A stretch of DNA of 64,000 nt from Ceratodon purpureus (lineage: Eukaryota > Streptophyta > Bryopsida > Pseudoditrichales > Ditrichaceae): the NCBI GenBank assembly GCA_014871385.1, contig CM026423.1, forward strand, positions 14,344,858 through 14,408,857, in the 5' to 3' direction. Position numbers and translations under genes: made by a program. Below, piece after piece: positions 1-12,150 of the stretch (position 1 is the first letter of the stretch; each line of letters starts with the position of its first letter). Below the pieces are notes generated by a model that saw only the letters and a program-made list of their open reading frames with translations, was not told where the DNA came from and did not search any database.

Positions 1-2920
1 CAGTATTTCAGCGTCTTGGGTTCAATGCCTGCACAAATATGAATTTTACCAGATTAGCTCAGCCCACTTCAGTAGCCTATCCGACTTTCAGTATTTTGGG
101 TTCGTTACATATCAAAGAATGAGCTCTTGAACTTAAGTGAATGAGAAATCCCTTGATGACTCCTCGATGGAAAATTTTATCCTCAGAAGTTTGTTGTGTT
201 TACATCATTCATTCTAAAGTAATTTCACATTGTACCTATATATTGGCATGCTGCATCAATGGTTTCTTTGCGCTGGCCAACCACGGTCCATCCAGCCTTC
301 TCTGCAAATGCATTGAGTTTCTCACGCTGCTCCAAACTGATCCTGGTCCTTGTTCTTTTCAGCTTCTGACTTGGACGCTCAAGGGGTTTCCTCGGAGCAC
401 TTCCACAGTTATGCATCCCACATGCATCTGAAAATAAGGTGATTGAATTTTTCAAAGGAGGCCCCCCAACTACAGGAAATGGGCGGGCTGGCGAAGTGGG
501 GGTCAATAGAGACTGTGTCGCCCGTTTCTCTACCGTAATAACTGGGCTGGCATCAGATGACGAAGGGCCTTCATGTGGACAATCTAGTTTTCTATCTTTC
601 TCTGATGATGATGACTTTCTCAAAAGAATGAGGCACTCAGTGGTCGAGTTTATTACCTGCAGGTGAATCAAAATAAAAGGTTTCTTCTGGATGCTCATCA
701 GATGACTGGTAGATCAAAATGGACAACAAAGGCAAACAGGTAGTTATGACATAGAAGCACTTTCATATTCATGTCATTTTATTTTGAGATGATCATTTTC
801 AATGAGTGTCTTCATGACAAAAGAATTCAGTTTTTATTCATTCAGCTAATATTACTAGTTAGAGGATGGTTAAGCTTATAAAAATGATTTAATAGCCAAA
901 ACATATTTTTATCACTCTTCACTACGTGTTGAAAGCATTTTTCACTTTTTTCCTCATTTATGAAATGCTTGTCATTTGTTAAGAATTGCTAATTAAAAAT
1001 ATGGAATCCATATTGACATATAGGAAAAATGGCAATTATTTTAGACATAAAATGAAAGAATGTTAGAAATAAAGACAAAGTATGGTAAATTAAGATGTGT
1101 TGAATTATGAAATTATGAATTTTTTTGTAAAAAAGGGCCTTGAAAAAAACAATAATGTAGTTGAAATCTCATCCAAAATGATTTTTTATTGAACTTTATC
1201 ATTTAGAGTACATGATATTCATATTTTAAACTAACTTTTCTCAAGCTATTGAATAGAATATACAAAGATAGAATACAACCTTAGTAATGTGGTCTAAATT
1301 CTCAAGAGAGATTTTAGCTATGATGTTTTGTTCTTCAATAGAGAGATCTTGGTTTCTTCCTTCATTATAACAAAGTGAATCTTGTGCAAGGGCAATTGCA
1401 CCATTTGCTGCAGATATAAGTTCATGTGCCACTCGATCAATGTCACATATAGGTGTGAAATAATTGTCACCTCCTTCTTCTTTTTCATTTTTTGCTTTAA
1501 CAAGCTCTTGTTGTTCTTCTCCTTCAAAAATGAGAATGCGTTGGTGGAAATTTCTATGACATCCACATGCAGCACATATGAAAGCAAGTTTTCCATCTTT
1601 GCCTGCGCTAAACATTGTAACAATTATTCATTTAAAACATTTTTGAATTCTTTAAATTTACATATTTTTATAAACAAGAAGAAATAGATTGTAGACATGT
1701 GTATCTTATTACATACTATATAATATGTCACATAATTCTGGTTTTCAATGCCAATATGCACACTATACAATAAAAGAAGTTTGTATGTAAAACTAAACAT
1801 CATCAATTCTTAAATCAAATTGGTTTAGCTTTCAAGATCTACATTCAAAAGGCAAAATAATTTGGTATATAAGTTGCAATTTTTTTTAAAAAATTAACTT
1901 CAAAAAAATAACTTAACTCAAATTAATTAATTTAAATCTTTTGGAAAATATCATTGATGTTGAATAAAAACATATGGAGTCAAAACCTGATGAAAGAAAT
2001 TGTCCACATCCATCAACTGATGTCATTCCACGATCGGCGGATTGATTTTTTTGGCACTCTCCATAAGTGATGTTGTCACGTGTTCCTTTACTCCTTTCTA
2101 GAACCATATCTAACTCATGAATGTCTTGACGACTTCTTCGCCTTATATCAATTCCTAACATGTTGGAATCTTCAAGATTTCGATTACTTTGCAATCGGTG
2201 CTCAATGCTTCGATCCATTTGACAAGAATTATTTCGAAGCTCTTCTTTTTGAACATTATATTGAGGATGATGGTCCTCACCTTGAGATGTTGCTGCTTCT
2301 TCCCACCTATTACATACTAGTTTTTTAGAAATTACATGAACTACATTTTGGTAAAAGAACAATGAAGATTATTTTAACTAAAAATAATTGTACTAAAGTT
2401 TACAATTCTATGTAAAAATTCATTCATGTTCAATAATTTAGTATTAGATTTTTTCATTAATGCCATACCCTTGTCTATCAGCAATAATTCCATCCTCATC
2501 TTCAGTGCCATCTCCACCAACCTTTAACTTTTTAATATAATATACTTCTTTTTCTTCAATTGGTTTAGTTTGTCCCAACCTTTCACTTAGTGCAAGTGCA
2601 GGAAAAGGTAATTTTGTCACTGAATTTGTACGACTTGCACCTGTTAGATCTCGCCAACTTCGTACATCACCATGAATAGGACCATCTTTTGGCAACATCA
2701 TATGATCAATTGCATCACCATAGATAATTGATCCACAAAGATCTATTCTTGCATTTTTATTTGTTTCAACCATTTTTGGTGTTGTCCAATATTCAAGTCG
2801 GCTTCCAACTCCAAGATCCAATGATTCAATGTTTGTTGGTCCAATAGGTAATTCTTGATGCTTATCCATTTTAATGTCACGTTCATTATGTCCATTGCTA
2901 TTGTAGCTTGAGATATCCAT
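1..2920 (-). CDS. Zinc-finger homeodomain (ZF-HD/ZHD) transcription factor, partial at left edge
   Basis: Plant-specific nuclear transcription factor that binds DNA through a homeodomain and dimerises through an N-terminal zinc finger. I read five exons on the minus strand with GT-AG junctions and matching phases: 2920-2469, 2306-1987, 1602-1280, 656-236 and 28 to beyond 1. The start is the first in-frame ATG. The joined reading frame gives about 514 residues before the edge, long for this family. The zinc finger (residues about 232-279) is split over exons 2 and 3: YGEC, then DGCGQF, then CAACGCHRNFH. The homeodomain starts near residue 465 (KRTRTR, then GWTVVGQRKETID) and its recognition helix begins in exon 5 (GIEPKTLKY). 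Odd points: the usual NHAA of the finger reads NQSA, so a likely zinc-ligand His is Gln, and the central Gly pair is shortened. The linker is rich in Ser, Asp and Glu. The family call is firm; whether the finger still works is uncertain. Confidence 0.85.
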
Positions 2921-4300
2921 CAAAGTATTGGAAATTGTAGTAGAAAGATTGTGATTGAAATCAAAACACAAACCTTAATAGAAAACAATCTTAGAATTAA
3001 AATTCACAAATAATCACTACAATGATTGATTGCAATACTTCAATGTTGTCAATTTAAAGCATTATGGTAGGAAAAATAGTGGAATTTGCATATTTAATAT
3101 CTCACAATGAATTTTCTATTATCAATAAAAATCTTTTTTACAATTCTTCTATTTACAATTCTTTTTACAATTCTATTTACCAATTTATTTTGTAATCTAA
3201 AATTTAGAAAAGTCTAAATAAGGTTATGAAATTCTATTGTTTGTGATTTATACTAAACATGTAACATTATCTACAATGACAATGTAAAGCTTTGAAGTAG
3301 CTCCTTCTTCCTTTTATTTATTTTTAATGATGCTAATGAGTTGTTGAATCTCATGGTTAAGAAAGTTAGAACATGTTTAAAATCATGTTTGGAAGTAAAG
3401 AGATTTCAATTCATCAATACTTTTGTTAACTAATTTTGAAATTATATAATAAAAATGATTTAATGTGAAGTTTTAATTTGAAGTTTTAATTTCTTAGATC
3501 AAAACTATCTAAATATATGCAATGCAAAATGTTTTGAAGTTATTATTCTTAATCTTTAATTAAGTTAAATTCCTCTTAAATTGAGGAATGGATGTAGCAA
3601 GTGATCACTCTTTGGTGAGAGTGACCACTTGCCCACAATGGGCAATGTGTAGAGTAACCAAAAGACAACTTTGTCTTGTCCTTGAAAAGAGGGAGAATGT
3701 CAGCCGGACTCCATTGGCAACTGTTAGTAATGTCAGCCGAACTGACCCAACTGTCATTACATTGTCCAACCGAATAATAATTAAACTTAGATACTCATTT
3801 TGTCTTTTATTTAGAGTAAATGAAATATGAATTGAACGAATGTTTCTTTATATCCATAATCTAATCAATGTCATCAACAAAATCTAAATTAATGATGCAT
3901 ATTCTAATTATTTTTTTTGAAATTTATTTTATAATATCAAATTCTTATTTAATTTAAAAAAAAATTTAAAAAAATCTTTTCAATATTCTACTATAATTAC
4001 TAAAGGTGCAAAAAGACAAAAATATATAAAAATTATCACTTTGATCTTACACTATATATCTTATATAAATACAACCCATTTCACACCATAACATCATTGT
4101 TTGGTCTTATACGATTGAGACCTTTGTTACCTATCAAGACCAAAAAGAAAAAAAAGAGAATCGATATCTTATTTCCAAACCAAAAAAGAAAAAGAAAAAA
4201 GTAAAAAAGAATCGCCTAACCGGTAAGAAGTAAAAACGACGCAAAACCATCCCGACACATAAAATCCACATCCATCTACGAGCTTCATAGATACAGAACC
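2921..4300. other. AT-rich intergenic DNA upstream of the ZF-HD gene
   Basis: No supported gene. This is the 5' flank of the minus-strand ZF-HD gene and the distal 5' flank of the plus-strand UEV1 gene. A short open frame at 3588-3830 has a hairpin at its start and lacks family features. A TATA-like string (TATATAAATAC) lies at about 4063-4073 on the plus strand, about 1.4 kb before the first UEV1 start codon; its role is unproven. Confidence 0.5.
3598..3631. repeat. Short inverted repeat (hairpin)
   Basis: Two 14-base arms, CAAGTGATCACTCT and AGAGTGACCACTTG, flank a 6-base loop with one mismatch. Function unknown. Confidence 0.6.
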
Positions 4301-4549
4301 CCCAAGTCTACATTCACAGTCTCAAGTGCCAGTTTCACGTCCCGTGACGGTTTCATGAGACATACCTCTGCAGCCCCGAGGACGACGACGTAAAACCCTC
4401 ACCTATCCCAAACCCATCATCATCCACCCCAAATATAGATATCAACACCACAGATGTAAGCAGAGGATAGATAATACGGAATAGGGGTTTGGTGACGGAT
4501 TCAGGAGGGGCTGATTGTGGAATGCTCGTGGTGGTCGCGTTCGAGGCAA

Positions 4550-5498
4550 GCAGAGGCATCCTGCGCAAGTGTTTAGGTTTTTTGCGCTCGTACGCCCCGC
4601 ACTCCGCAATCCCGACCTCCCTCGCCAAGGTACTCCTCCCCGCTCCCCGCTCTCTCCGTCGAGCCTCGCCTCACCCTTTCTAGCGCCGGATTTCATCGCA
4701 ACTCCGCCCAATTTGGACTCTTTTGGTTGTTCGATGAGCTACTTTTCTCCAAGTGTTGCTTCTCTTTCGGATGGATGATTGTCGATGGTGTCGGATTTTT
4801 TTCTTGATGTCGATGTTGATTGTGTGCTAGCTGGGGAGCTTTTAATCGGGGCGGATCGTGTAGGTAGGTTTTGATTAGGTTTTGTTTCGGGAGGGATTTG
4901 TTGATGAGTGTGGAGTTTTTTTTTTTTGACAGGGGTTTTTTGTGAGGGGGGTGATGAGAAGGGTTTGGTTGTGTTCGGTTGTGTGATTCTGGAAGATTGG
5001 TTGGATGTTTGTAGTTTGTTTTGGTTTGGTGCGATTGGATTGTTTCTTTGATGCGCGCTTTGCTTGGTTGTAGTTTTTAGTGGGAAGGTCATGCTGTTTT
5101 TTGCTTCTCGTGATTAGGGTAATTGTCTCTGAGAGGCTTCTCGTGTTCGCTCTGGTTTTGGTGATTGGTGGCAGTGTGTTTTTTTCGATTGTGAGAGTTG
5201 AGTGGTGTTTCATGTGTGTACTGTTTGTGGGGAAATTGATCGTAGTGTCGTGCATCTACAAGCGATGTTTTTTGTTGGCTGATACTTTGGGGTGAGGATG
5301 ATTGCGTGGTCTGCATGCTGGTAGTCAATTGATGCTCGGTAACTTTGGTGCATGAAGTTCAAATCTTGAGTCATATTTTTCTTTTGTTCACGTATGTTAG
5401 TTTTTTTTTTCACGCAGCGAAAAAACTTGCTGGTTGTTGGGGCTGCTGTTCCGCCAATTACATCAAGGACTTTATCGAGGACAAAAACGCGCACTGAG
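4550..5498 (+). promoter_or_regulatory. Probable 5' leader with leader intron of the first UEV1 gene
   Basis: A GC- and pyrimidine-rich stretch (about 4550-4700) is followed by a T-rich, G-rich intron-like tract. A pyrimidine tract ending in an AG lies at about 5418, before the exon that carries the start codon. The second UEV1 gene has the same layout (about 8940-9553), with recognisable fragments such as GCGCGCTTTG shared, so the leader was duplicated with the gene. Long leader introns are common in plant housekeeping genes. Exact transcription start and splice donor are not resolved. Confidence 0.45.
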
Positions 5499-6721
5499 AT
5501 GAATTCGGGAGGATCTGTAGTTGGTACGTATTTGCGTCCTGACCTTGATTCTGTCAGTTGCTCTTGCTTTTGGCCTTTGCGTAAGATCGGATCTCTCGTC
5601 TAGCTAGGTTTTTTATGACCATGCAACTCACTTGAAGAGCTGCTGCAATTTGCACGTCATATGATTCTTCAAGGTTTCCAATCGCAGTGCATTTTTCTTT
5701 GCAGTTCCGAGGAACTTTCGTCTCCTTGAAGAACTTGAGAGGGGCGAGAAAGGAATTGGAGACGGGACTGTTAGTTATGGCATGGACGATGGCGACGACG
5801 TGTTCATGCGCTCTTGGACTGGCACCATAATTGGACCGAATCATGTGAGTTGTGGAGATCTTTGGATAAAAATCAGAACTAGTAGTTAGTCTGGGAGTTT
5901 AGTACATTTTTGTTCAGTTCGTTCTGAAATGCGTTTGTCGATATTTCTTGAAGAGAGAAGTTTCTGACTCTGTTAAGGTTCTGTAAGATTTTGTATTTCT
6001 TACTCGAATAGTTGGCCTCTAGCTCTTTAGCAGCTTTGCCAGATTTAACATGTCATGTGAGGATTGTCTTATGTTGAACGGTCTTTTATTTTGAGAAATT
6101 CATAACCTGATCGATTATATATGTAAAATGAAGTCATGATCGTTGTACTTTCGTGGTTCACAGCATGGTAGGTTTCATTGCTGCCAGACGTGTCGTGTAT
6201 GTGTGCGTGATTCGTCAAGGTCAAGCAATGTTAAGAAGCTGCAACTGGCCTGATTCTAACTCATCAATGACCTCTGGATTCTGATGGTGCAGTCGGTGCA
6301 TGAGGGTCGCATCTACACCTTGAAATTGTTCTGTGATAAAGATTACCCTGACAAGCCTCCAACAGTGAGATTCCACTCTCGAATCAACATGACCCATGTC
6401 AACCCAGAGACAGGACTGGTAAACTTTTATTGAATCTCAGCTACTTTTGTGTTGCTCATGTCGATTCTCATGGAATGCTTTGCTGGTGGCACAAAAAGGT
6501 TCTGGCTTCCTAGTTTGTGCTTCCACTCCAAGTTGTCCTCCTCTCCAAGGAGCTGATCCACTATTTATTGCTCAATACAGGTTGATCCGAGATATTCTCC
6601 AATGCTTGCAAATTGGCGCCGCCAGTACACAATGGAAGACATTTTGGTTGAGCTGAAGAAAGAGATGGCAAGCCCGGCCAACCGGAAGTTGCAACAGCCC
6701 CCAGAAGGCAGCACGTTCTAA
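5499..6721 (+). CDS. UEV1: Ubiquitin-conjugating enzyme E2 variant, UEV1/MMZ type (copy 1)
   Basis: Non-catalytic E2 variant that pairs with Ubc13-type E2 enzymes to build Lys63-linked ubiquitin chains, used in DNA-damage tolerance and signalling. Four exons, all with GT-AG junctions: 5499-5523, 5705-5844, 6293-6418 and 6581-6721. They give 143 residues, the usual length for the short plant forms. The N-terminal block [19 protein letters not shown], then [32 protein letters not shown] and VNPETGLV, are hallmarks of plant UEV1. The active-site Cys and HPN motif of true E2s are absent. The C-terminus (PPEGSTF) lacks the prenylation tail found in the longer plant isoforms. The start is the only ATG giving the conserved N-terminus. 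A close tandem copy lies about 3 kb downstream in the same orientation. Confidence 0.95.
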
Positions 6722-8940
6722 GCGGAACTTCTGTAGCGGGATGCCATGCCGTTGGAAACTGTTCGACCTCAATGTTTTACATCATTTTGTTCTTTTGGAT
6801 TCTCTCTTAGTCCTTCACGTTTCCATATAGTTAGGTTAATTATTGGGAATACTTGTATGACATGCATAATGCTGAAAAGTGCGAGTGGTATTGGAGCACT
6901 TGCCAGGAGAAGTTGAAGCCTCTAGATTTTGTAAGGGTTCTCTCTCATTCTTAGTCGGTTATTGTTCCATGGATGTCCGGAGGCTGTTGAAGCAATGAGA
7001 ATTGAGGATTATTCGGCGTCAACCTCCGGCATCAGTGGTTTCTTCACTTGGGCAATAATAGCATAACGATGGAATTGTACTTCGGTTTCATTTTTGATTG
7101 CGTCGTGTATCCTAACGACATTGCCTAGTTCAGTTCCTTGAGACTGAATACAAATCACAGTAGCCCTTCGTATCAGAGCTGACGATGCTAGAATGTGGTA
7201 GATGGATAAGGTAGGAAGACTTGTTCCCGTCACTTTTCAGCAAGTGTGCATATTTTGAGGTGAAAAAATAAACTTGTACCTATGTGCTACAGACTTGGCC
7301 CGAATTTGAAGAGAACACAATCCGGAAACTCCTAAACTGTCAGAATAAGAGGTTTGGCACTTGTGTTAATGTTTTGTGTAACTAGAGTATGAATATAAAG
7401 TATGGACTTGGTATCAAATGCAAAGAGAGACTACCGGACTTTGATAGCATCGGACTTTGGGACTTTGATAGCATGTTCTTTCATCCTCAATCTAATAGAA
7501 TGATCTAATATTTATTTTTTCTTGAAAAACAACGTTTGTCTACCCATTTTTTTTTTTTCAATATTTTTTTTTGCAAAATAAATCACTAAAAATATCTTTG
7601 GATGGCTTAAAACAGTCACATATCATTAAAAATAGTTTTCATATTTTTAATGAAAACTATTTTTAAAATTCACCTTTAAAATTCCCATTTTTAAATTTAA
7701 GATTAGTTTATGAATAAATTTGCTATCTAAATACAGTACGGTAATGCAAAGAGAAGCTAAATTGAGAAATTTGAAAAGAAGGAGATTTTTTAGTGGATTT
7801 TGGAATTGATTTAGTAAAAATAACTATATATATTAAAAAGAGAAAACACATGAATTGTTGTAAGGAAGTGATCTTTCACATGAGTAATCTTTTAATCCTT
7901 TACTGTCAGGAGTATTGTAGCTGATAGCACTAGATTTTGGCTGATTTTTCCACCATGATTGAAACTATCAGAAATATAATATATCATCCAATACAAAAGA
8001 CACTTATAAAGTACATTAAGAAATCCAAACATAGCTCACTCTAGATAATACGACTTGTCAAGCATGTAGGTGATACACATGCTTCTCACTACATTTTACT
8101 CCAGCTGTCAAGCATGTAGATGATACACATGCTTTCCACTACATCTCACTCCAGCTATCAAGCATGTAAATGCTACACGTACCACACCTAACCATAGCTC
8201 GCTCCAAAGAGCACCACCTGTCAAATATTTAGAGCAAGTGTAGCTTCCAATCACACGTCACCAGCTAATAGTAGCAAAACTACTTTGGTTTGCATGAGAT
8301 TTGAACTCATCTAAGTACTACTCCAAATTACAATGCACAAAACATCTTAAACCAATATATCCCATTATATAGCAGGGTGACTGTACACAGAACAACAAAA
8401 AGACGAAACCACTAATAAAGCAAAATTCTAAAACACACATACACGCACAATACACTAAAACATACACATATTCACACAGAGAACATACAAACATATACAA
8501 CAACATCACAAAACAAAATAAACGTATAAAGTTGACAAAATAAACAAAATAATCATATAAACGTACAACATGATCAAATTATTTCAATACCAAAATATTA
8601 TTCTAATATCTAACTACAAACACTTTGAAGTTAAACCACTATCGACAATCCTTTCGAACTAAAACATATTTCAAGTACAAAGTTGTTCACCATCAAGATC
8701 TCCTATAAAATCATCTACAACATACTCTATAAAAATTATACCCATTCAGACTGCTTCATATAATTCAGAGAGATGGGTCCAGGCCGGCAAAAACAAATCT
8801 CATAGATTTCACCAGCAGGACCAATCTAAGCCATATGTAGAGGTTAGCAGCAGAGCCAAACTAAAGAATCGGAAGATTTCACCAGTAGGGCCAAACTAGG
8901 GAATCTGAAGATACCAAGACCGCCAAGCGAATGGGCTGCC
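6722..8940. other. 3' region of first UEV1 gene, then AT-rich spacer
   Basis: The first roughly 500 bases hold the probable 3' UTR. Blocks such as GGAGCA and GCCAGGAGA recur at matching spacing after the second UEV1 gene, so the duplication reaches at least to about 7250. From about 7500 the DNA is AT-rich without supported genes, except for the 50-bp tandem repeat at 8057-8210. A minus-strand open frame at 8318-8509 reflects a CA-rich low-complexity tract. Confidence 0.5.
8057..8210. repeat. Tandem repeat of about 50 bp, three copies
   Basis: Units begin GTCAAGCATGTAGGTGATAC (8057), GTCAAGCATGTAGATGATAC (8107) and a diverged ATCAAGCATGTAAATGCTAC (8157). The first two are close copies; the third drifts after about 20 bases. 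Confidence 0.8.
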
Positions 8941-9553
8941 TTGCACAAGGCTCTAGTGTACTTGGACTCTGTTTCTGTCTCCTCCAAATGCCGGAGTCGA
9001 CAACACTCGCCTGTTTTGAGCTCCGAAGTTTTTAGGTTATCTCACTGGTCCCATCTCTCCTCATTCTACTCTGGCCTCCTCCTCGGTTGGTTCCATCTGC
9101 ACACTCCAGCTGCATTTCTTCGGTATGTTGTATTATGTTATGTTTTGTGATGTTATGTGATGTTGTGCAATGCGATGTTGCATCTCCACATCACACTCTG
9201 TCATGGCTATGTCAACACCGAAGTTAGGTGATTCGGGAATTTTTTTTCTCTCGGGGTAGACTGTGTGGGCTCCGCCTTCATCTTCCAGTTTGATGGTGTT
9301 GGTGTTATGGTTGCATTGTGAGGATGTGTCTCCAGTTGGGGGTATGACGACAGTTAGTTTGAACATGTGAGGTTGGTTGGTTTCGTTTAGGTTTTGCGTT
9401 TGGTTGGGTTGGGGGTTGTGGAGGCGCGCTTTGTTGAGTTTTTTGAGTTTACATTGGAATTTTTTTGGCTCATGTGTGCGGAGCTTTGTGGGAATTCGCA
9501 GGTCTGTTTGGGACTGCTGGTTTGCGGATCACGTCGAGGAGTGACGGACTGAG
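8940..9553 (+). promoter_or_regulatory. Probable 5' leader with leader intron of the second UEV1 gene
   Basis: CT-rich stretch at about 8990-9120, then a TG-rich intron-like tract with an acceptor-like AG shortly before the start codon. It parallels the leader of the first copy in order and composition, but the sequence has diverged much more than the coding exons. Confidence 0.4.
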
Positions 9554-10672
9554 ATGAATTCGGGAGGATCTGTAGTGGGTATGTACTTGCGGCCTGGCCT
9601 TGATTCTTCGAATTTCTGTTTCTTGTTGGCCTGTGTGAAAGATCGAGCTTCTCGTAGGTTTTAGGGCTGTTGCATTTGGATCGTTGTATGATTTATTAGG
9701 GGAGTATTTAATCGTAGTTCATTTTTGTTTTGCAGTTCCGAGGAACTTTCGTCTCCTTGAAGAGCTTGAGAGGGGCGAGAAAGGAATTGGAGATGGGACT
9801 GTTAGTTATGGCATGGACGATGGGGACGACGTGTTCATGCGCTCTTGGACTGGCACCATAATTGGACCGAATCATGTGAGTTGTGGAGATTCTCGGGGAC
9901 AGCGCTCTGATACCTGATAGTTGCGCAATTTTGCTCTGTTCCTGTCAAAACTGTCGGTCGGTGTCTTTGTGTTAGGATTCTGGCTTATAGTGTCGCAGGT
10001 TTAGTGTTTAGGTCTCGTTCTGCAGGAGCCCTGCTAGGTTTAGTCTGTCATGCGGGGATATCTTGACTGCACACCTGGTGTAAGTGTGCTGATTTTTTAT
10101 TTATTTATTTATCGACTGTCTATAGAACTCGTGAGCTCGTTACGTTTTTTTGTGTTGTGTGTGCGCGTGGTGCATCTCGGTCAGGCATGCTAGGAAGCTG
10201 CAACTGGATTGATTCTAACTTATTATTGATCTTTTGGCTTCTGCAGTCGGTGCATGAGGGTCGCATCTACACCTTGAAATTGTTCTGTGATAAGGATTAC
10301 CCTGACAAGCCTCCAACGGTGAGATTCCACTCTCGAATCAACATGACCCATGTCAACCCAGAGACAGGACTGGTAAGCTCCTACTTGACTTCAACCATTA
10401 CGTCGCTGGTGCTCATGTCGAATTTATTTAGGGTTTAGATTGTGGCATTGAACAGTCTGAGGATTTGCAGTTCTGGCTTCAAGAAAATGCTTGGATTGAA
10501 CATCTGATTTATTCCTCACTGCACATCACAGGTTGATCCGAGATACTCCCCCATGCTTGCCAATTGGCGCCGCCAGTACACTATGGAGGGTATTTTGGTT
10601 GAGTTGAAGAAGGAGATGGCAAGCCCCGCTAACCGGAAGTTGCAGCAGCCCCCGGAAGGAAGCACATATTGA
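9554..10672 (+). CDS. UEV1: Ubiquitin-conjugating enzyme E2 variant, UEV1/MMZ type (copy 2)
   Basis: Tandem paralogue of the gene at 5499-6721 with the same four-exon structure and intron phases: 9554-9578, 9736-9875, 10247-10372 and 10532-10672. It encodes 143 residues and differs from copy 1 at two positions only: Asp to Gly in the YTME(D/G)ILVEL segment near the C-terminus and a final Tyr in place of Phe. The same E2-variant landmarks are present ([42 protein letters not shown]) and there is no catalytic Cys. Expected role is as the partner of Ubc13 in Lys63 chain formation. Both copies look intact; they may differ in expression because leaders and introns have diverged. Whether the Gly substitution in the last helical part matters cannot be judged here. 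Confidence 0.94.
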
Positions 10673-12150
10673 TATTTAACTGATGCATCAAGGCATGTAG
10701 TTGAGTTAGGTTGACTCTTAACTGTTTCAGTATCGATTGCAGCCGTCGTCCTGTAGTTGAAACCCTTCGACCGTCAATGCTTTTACATCAGTTTTTATTC
10801 TTGGACTCACTCATTTGTTCTCCATGTTTTCATGTAGAATAGTTGATTTTTGAGGATACTTGTAGTACGTGCATCACGCTGGAAAGTGTGGGTGGTGAAG
10901 GAGCATTGGCCAGGAGAGATGAAGCGTTTAGATATTTTTAGGGTTTTCTTGTATGTTAGATGGTCTGGTTATACTTTTGTGGATATCAAGAAGGTTGTTG
11001 AGAGGTGAAGATGAAACATCGTCATCTTATTGTCGGAGGAGAACATGTCTCTTCGGCAATGACAGCATAAAAATATGGAACTTTATTTTGGTTTACTTTC
11101 AATTACTAAGTCTTTTCAATAAGAGTGCCTGGTCGTACTTTCTTCAAACTTTTGCAGCTCTGGAACCGTACACTCATTTTTTCTGTTTTCCTCTCTAAAT
11201 TAGTGAATAAATTTCTGGGATGGGGTTTCGTGTGTGGGGAGTGCCAAGTATAGTTGAACCTTTCAGATTTCATGGGCTCAAGTTATATACTTCTGCCCTA
11301 AACATGTGAAGTTAATGCTCTTAGTGTTATCAGCTCTTATTATGCTTCTCACATCCTGTAACCACTTGCCACAATGAAGTGTGTCTTATTTTGGTGTCTT
11401 ATTTGCCACAATGAAGTGGGTCTAATTTTGGTGTCTTATTTTGCTTAGTCACTGGGTTATCAGACGAGGTTAGAGTTCATTTGATCATCTTTCTTCCTCT
11501 ACGCGGGGATTTTCTCCTGGTTACGGTACAGTGGTATTCTAACCTTTAGTTTTGGGGTCCGGTGTACTTTCAGCCAGTGTTGTGTTTCGCTCATATGGTT
11601 TGGAGTTCAGCTGCTTTTCTCACGTAACCTACACCCTCTCGAAGTTCAACCAGGCACAGGAATTGTGTTTGTTTAACTGATTACATAGATTGTGATGTCT
11701 GTTTTATTCTTCTTCTCAAACTCATTGGTCGACTAATTTCAAGGTGCTTCCTTCTACCCACAAGTGAAAGTACAATCTTAGGATCGATGAGGAATATTAA
11801 TTACTTAGGTGTACGATAAAGAGCCTCGATTGTCACTTGCCTCTCGAATAAAGATGCAACATACCTGCTGGTGCTTCAGAATGTACGGTTATCCCTTGAG
11901 CCTGGGAAAGTCAGGCAGAAATTCTGAGGGAACTCCTACTGCAGTTTCGCTCAAGGCGAAGCAGACCACGACAGAACGGATCAACACAGAGCTGGATGAT
12001 CGGTTGTAACGCCCATCGATCACAAGTGACCTGTATATGACATTAATTCTGGCACTCCATCTCCTCAGTTTGCAACGATCCAATTAATAAATCGTGCCGT
12101 TAGCTACATTCTCTTGTAGATCGATTTCTGGCTGATACAAGTTCTCATTC
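10673..12150. other. 3' region of second UEV1 gene and spacer
   Basis: About the first 500 bases resemble the 3' region of UEV1 copy 1 (for example ATACTTGTA, GGAGCATTGGCCAGGAGA) and are probably transcribed. The rest up to the oxidoreductase gene is ordinary spacer with no supported gene. A short near-duplicate (CTTGCCACAATGAAGTG-like) occurs twice at about 11363-11420. Confidence 0.5.

Noticed and set aside
8318-8509. Minus-strand Cys/Val/Tyr-rich frame
   Set aside because: Product of a CA-rich low-complexity tract.
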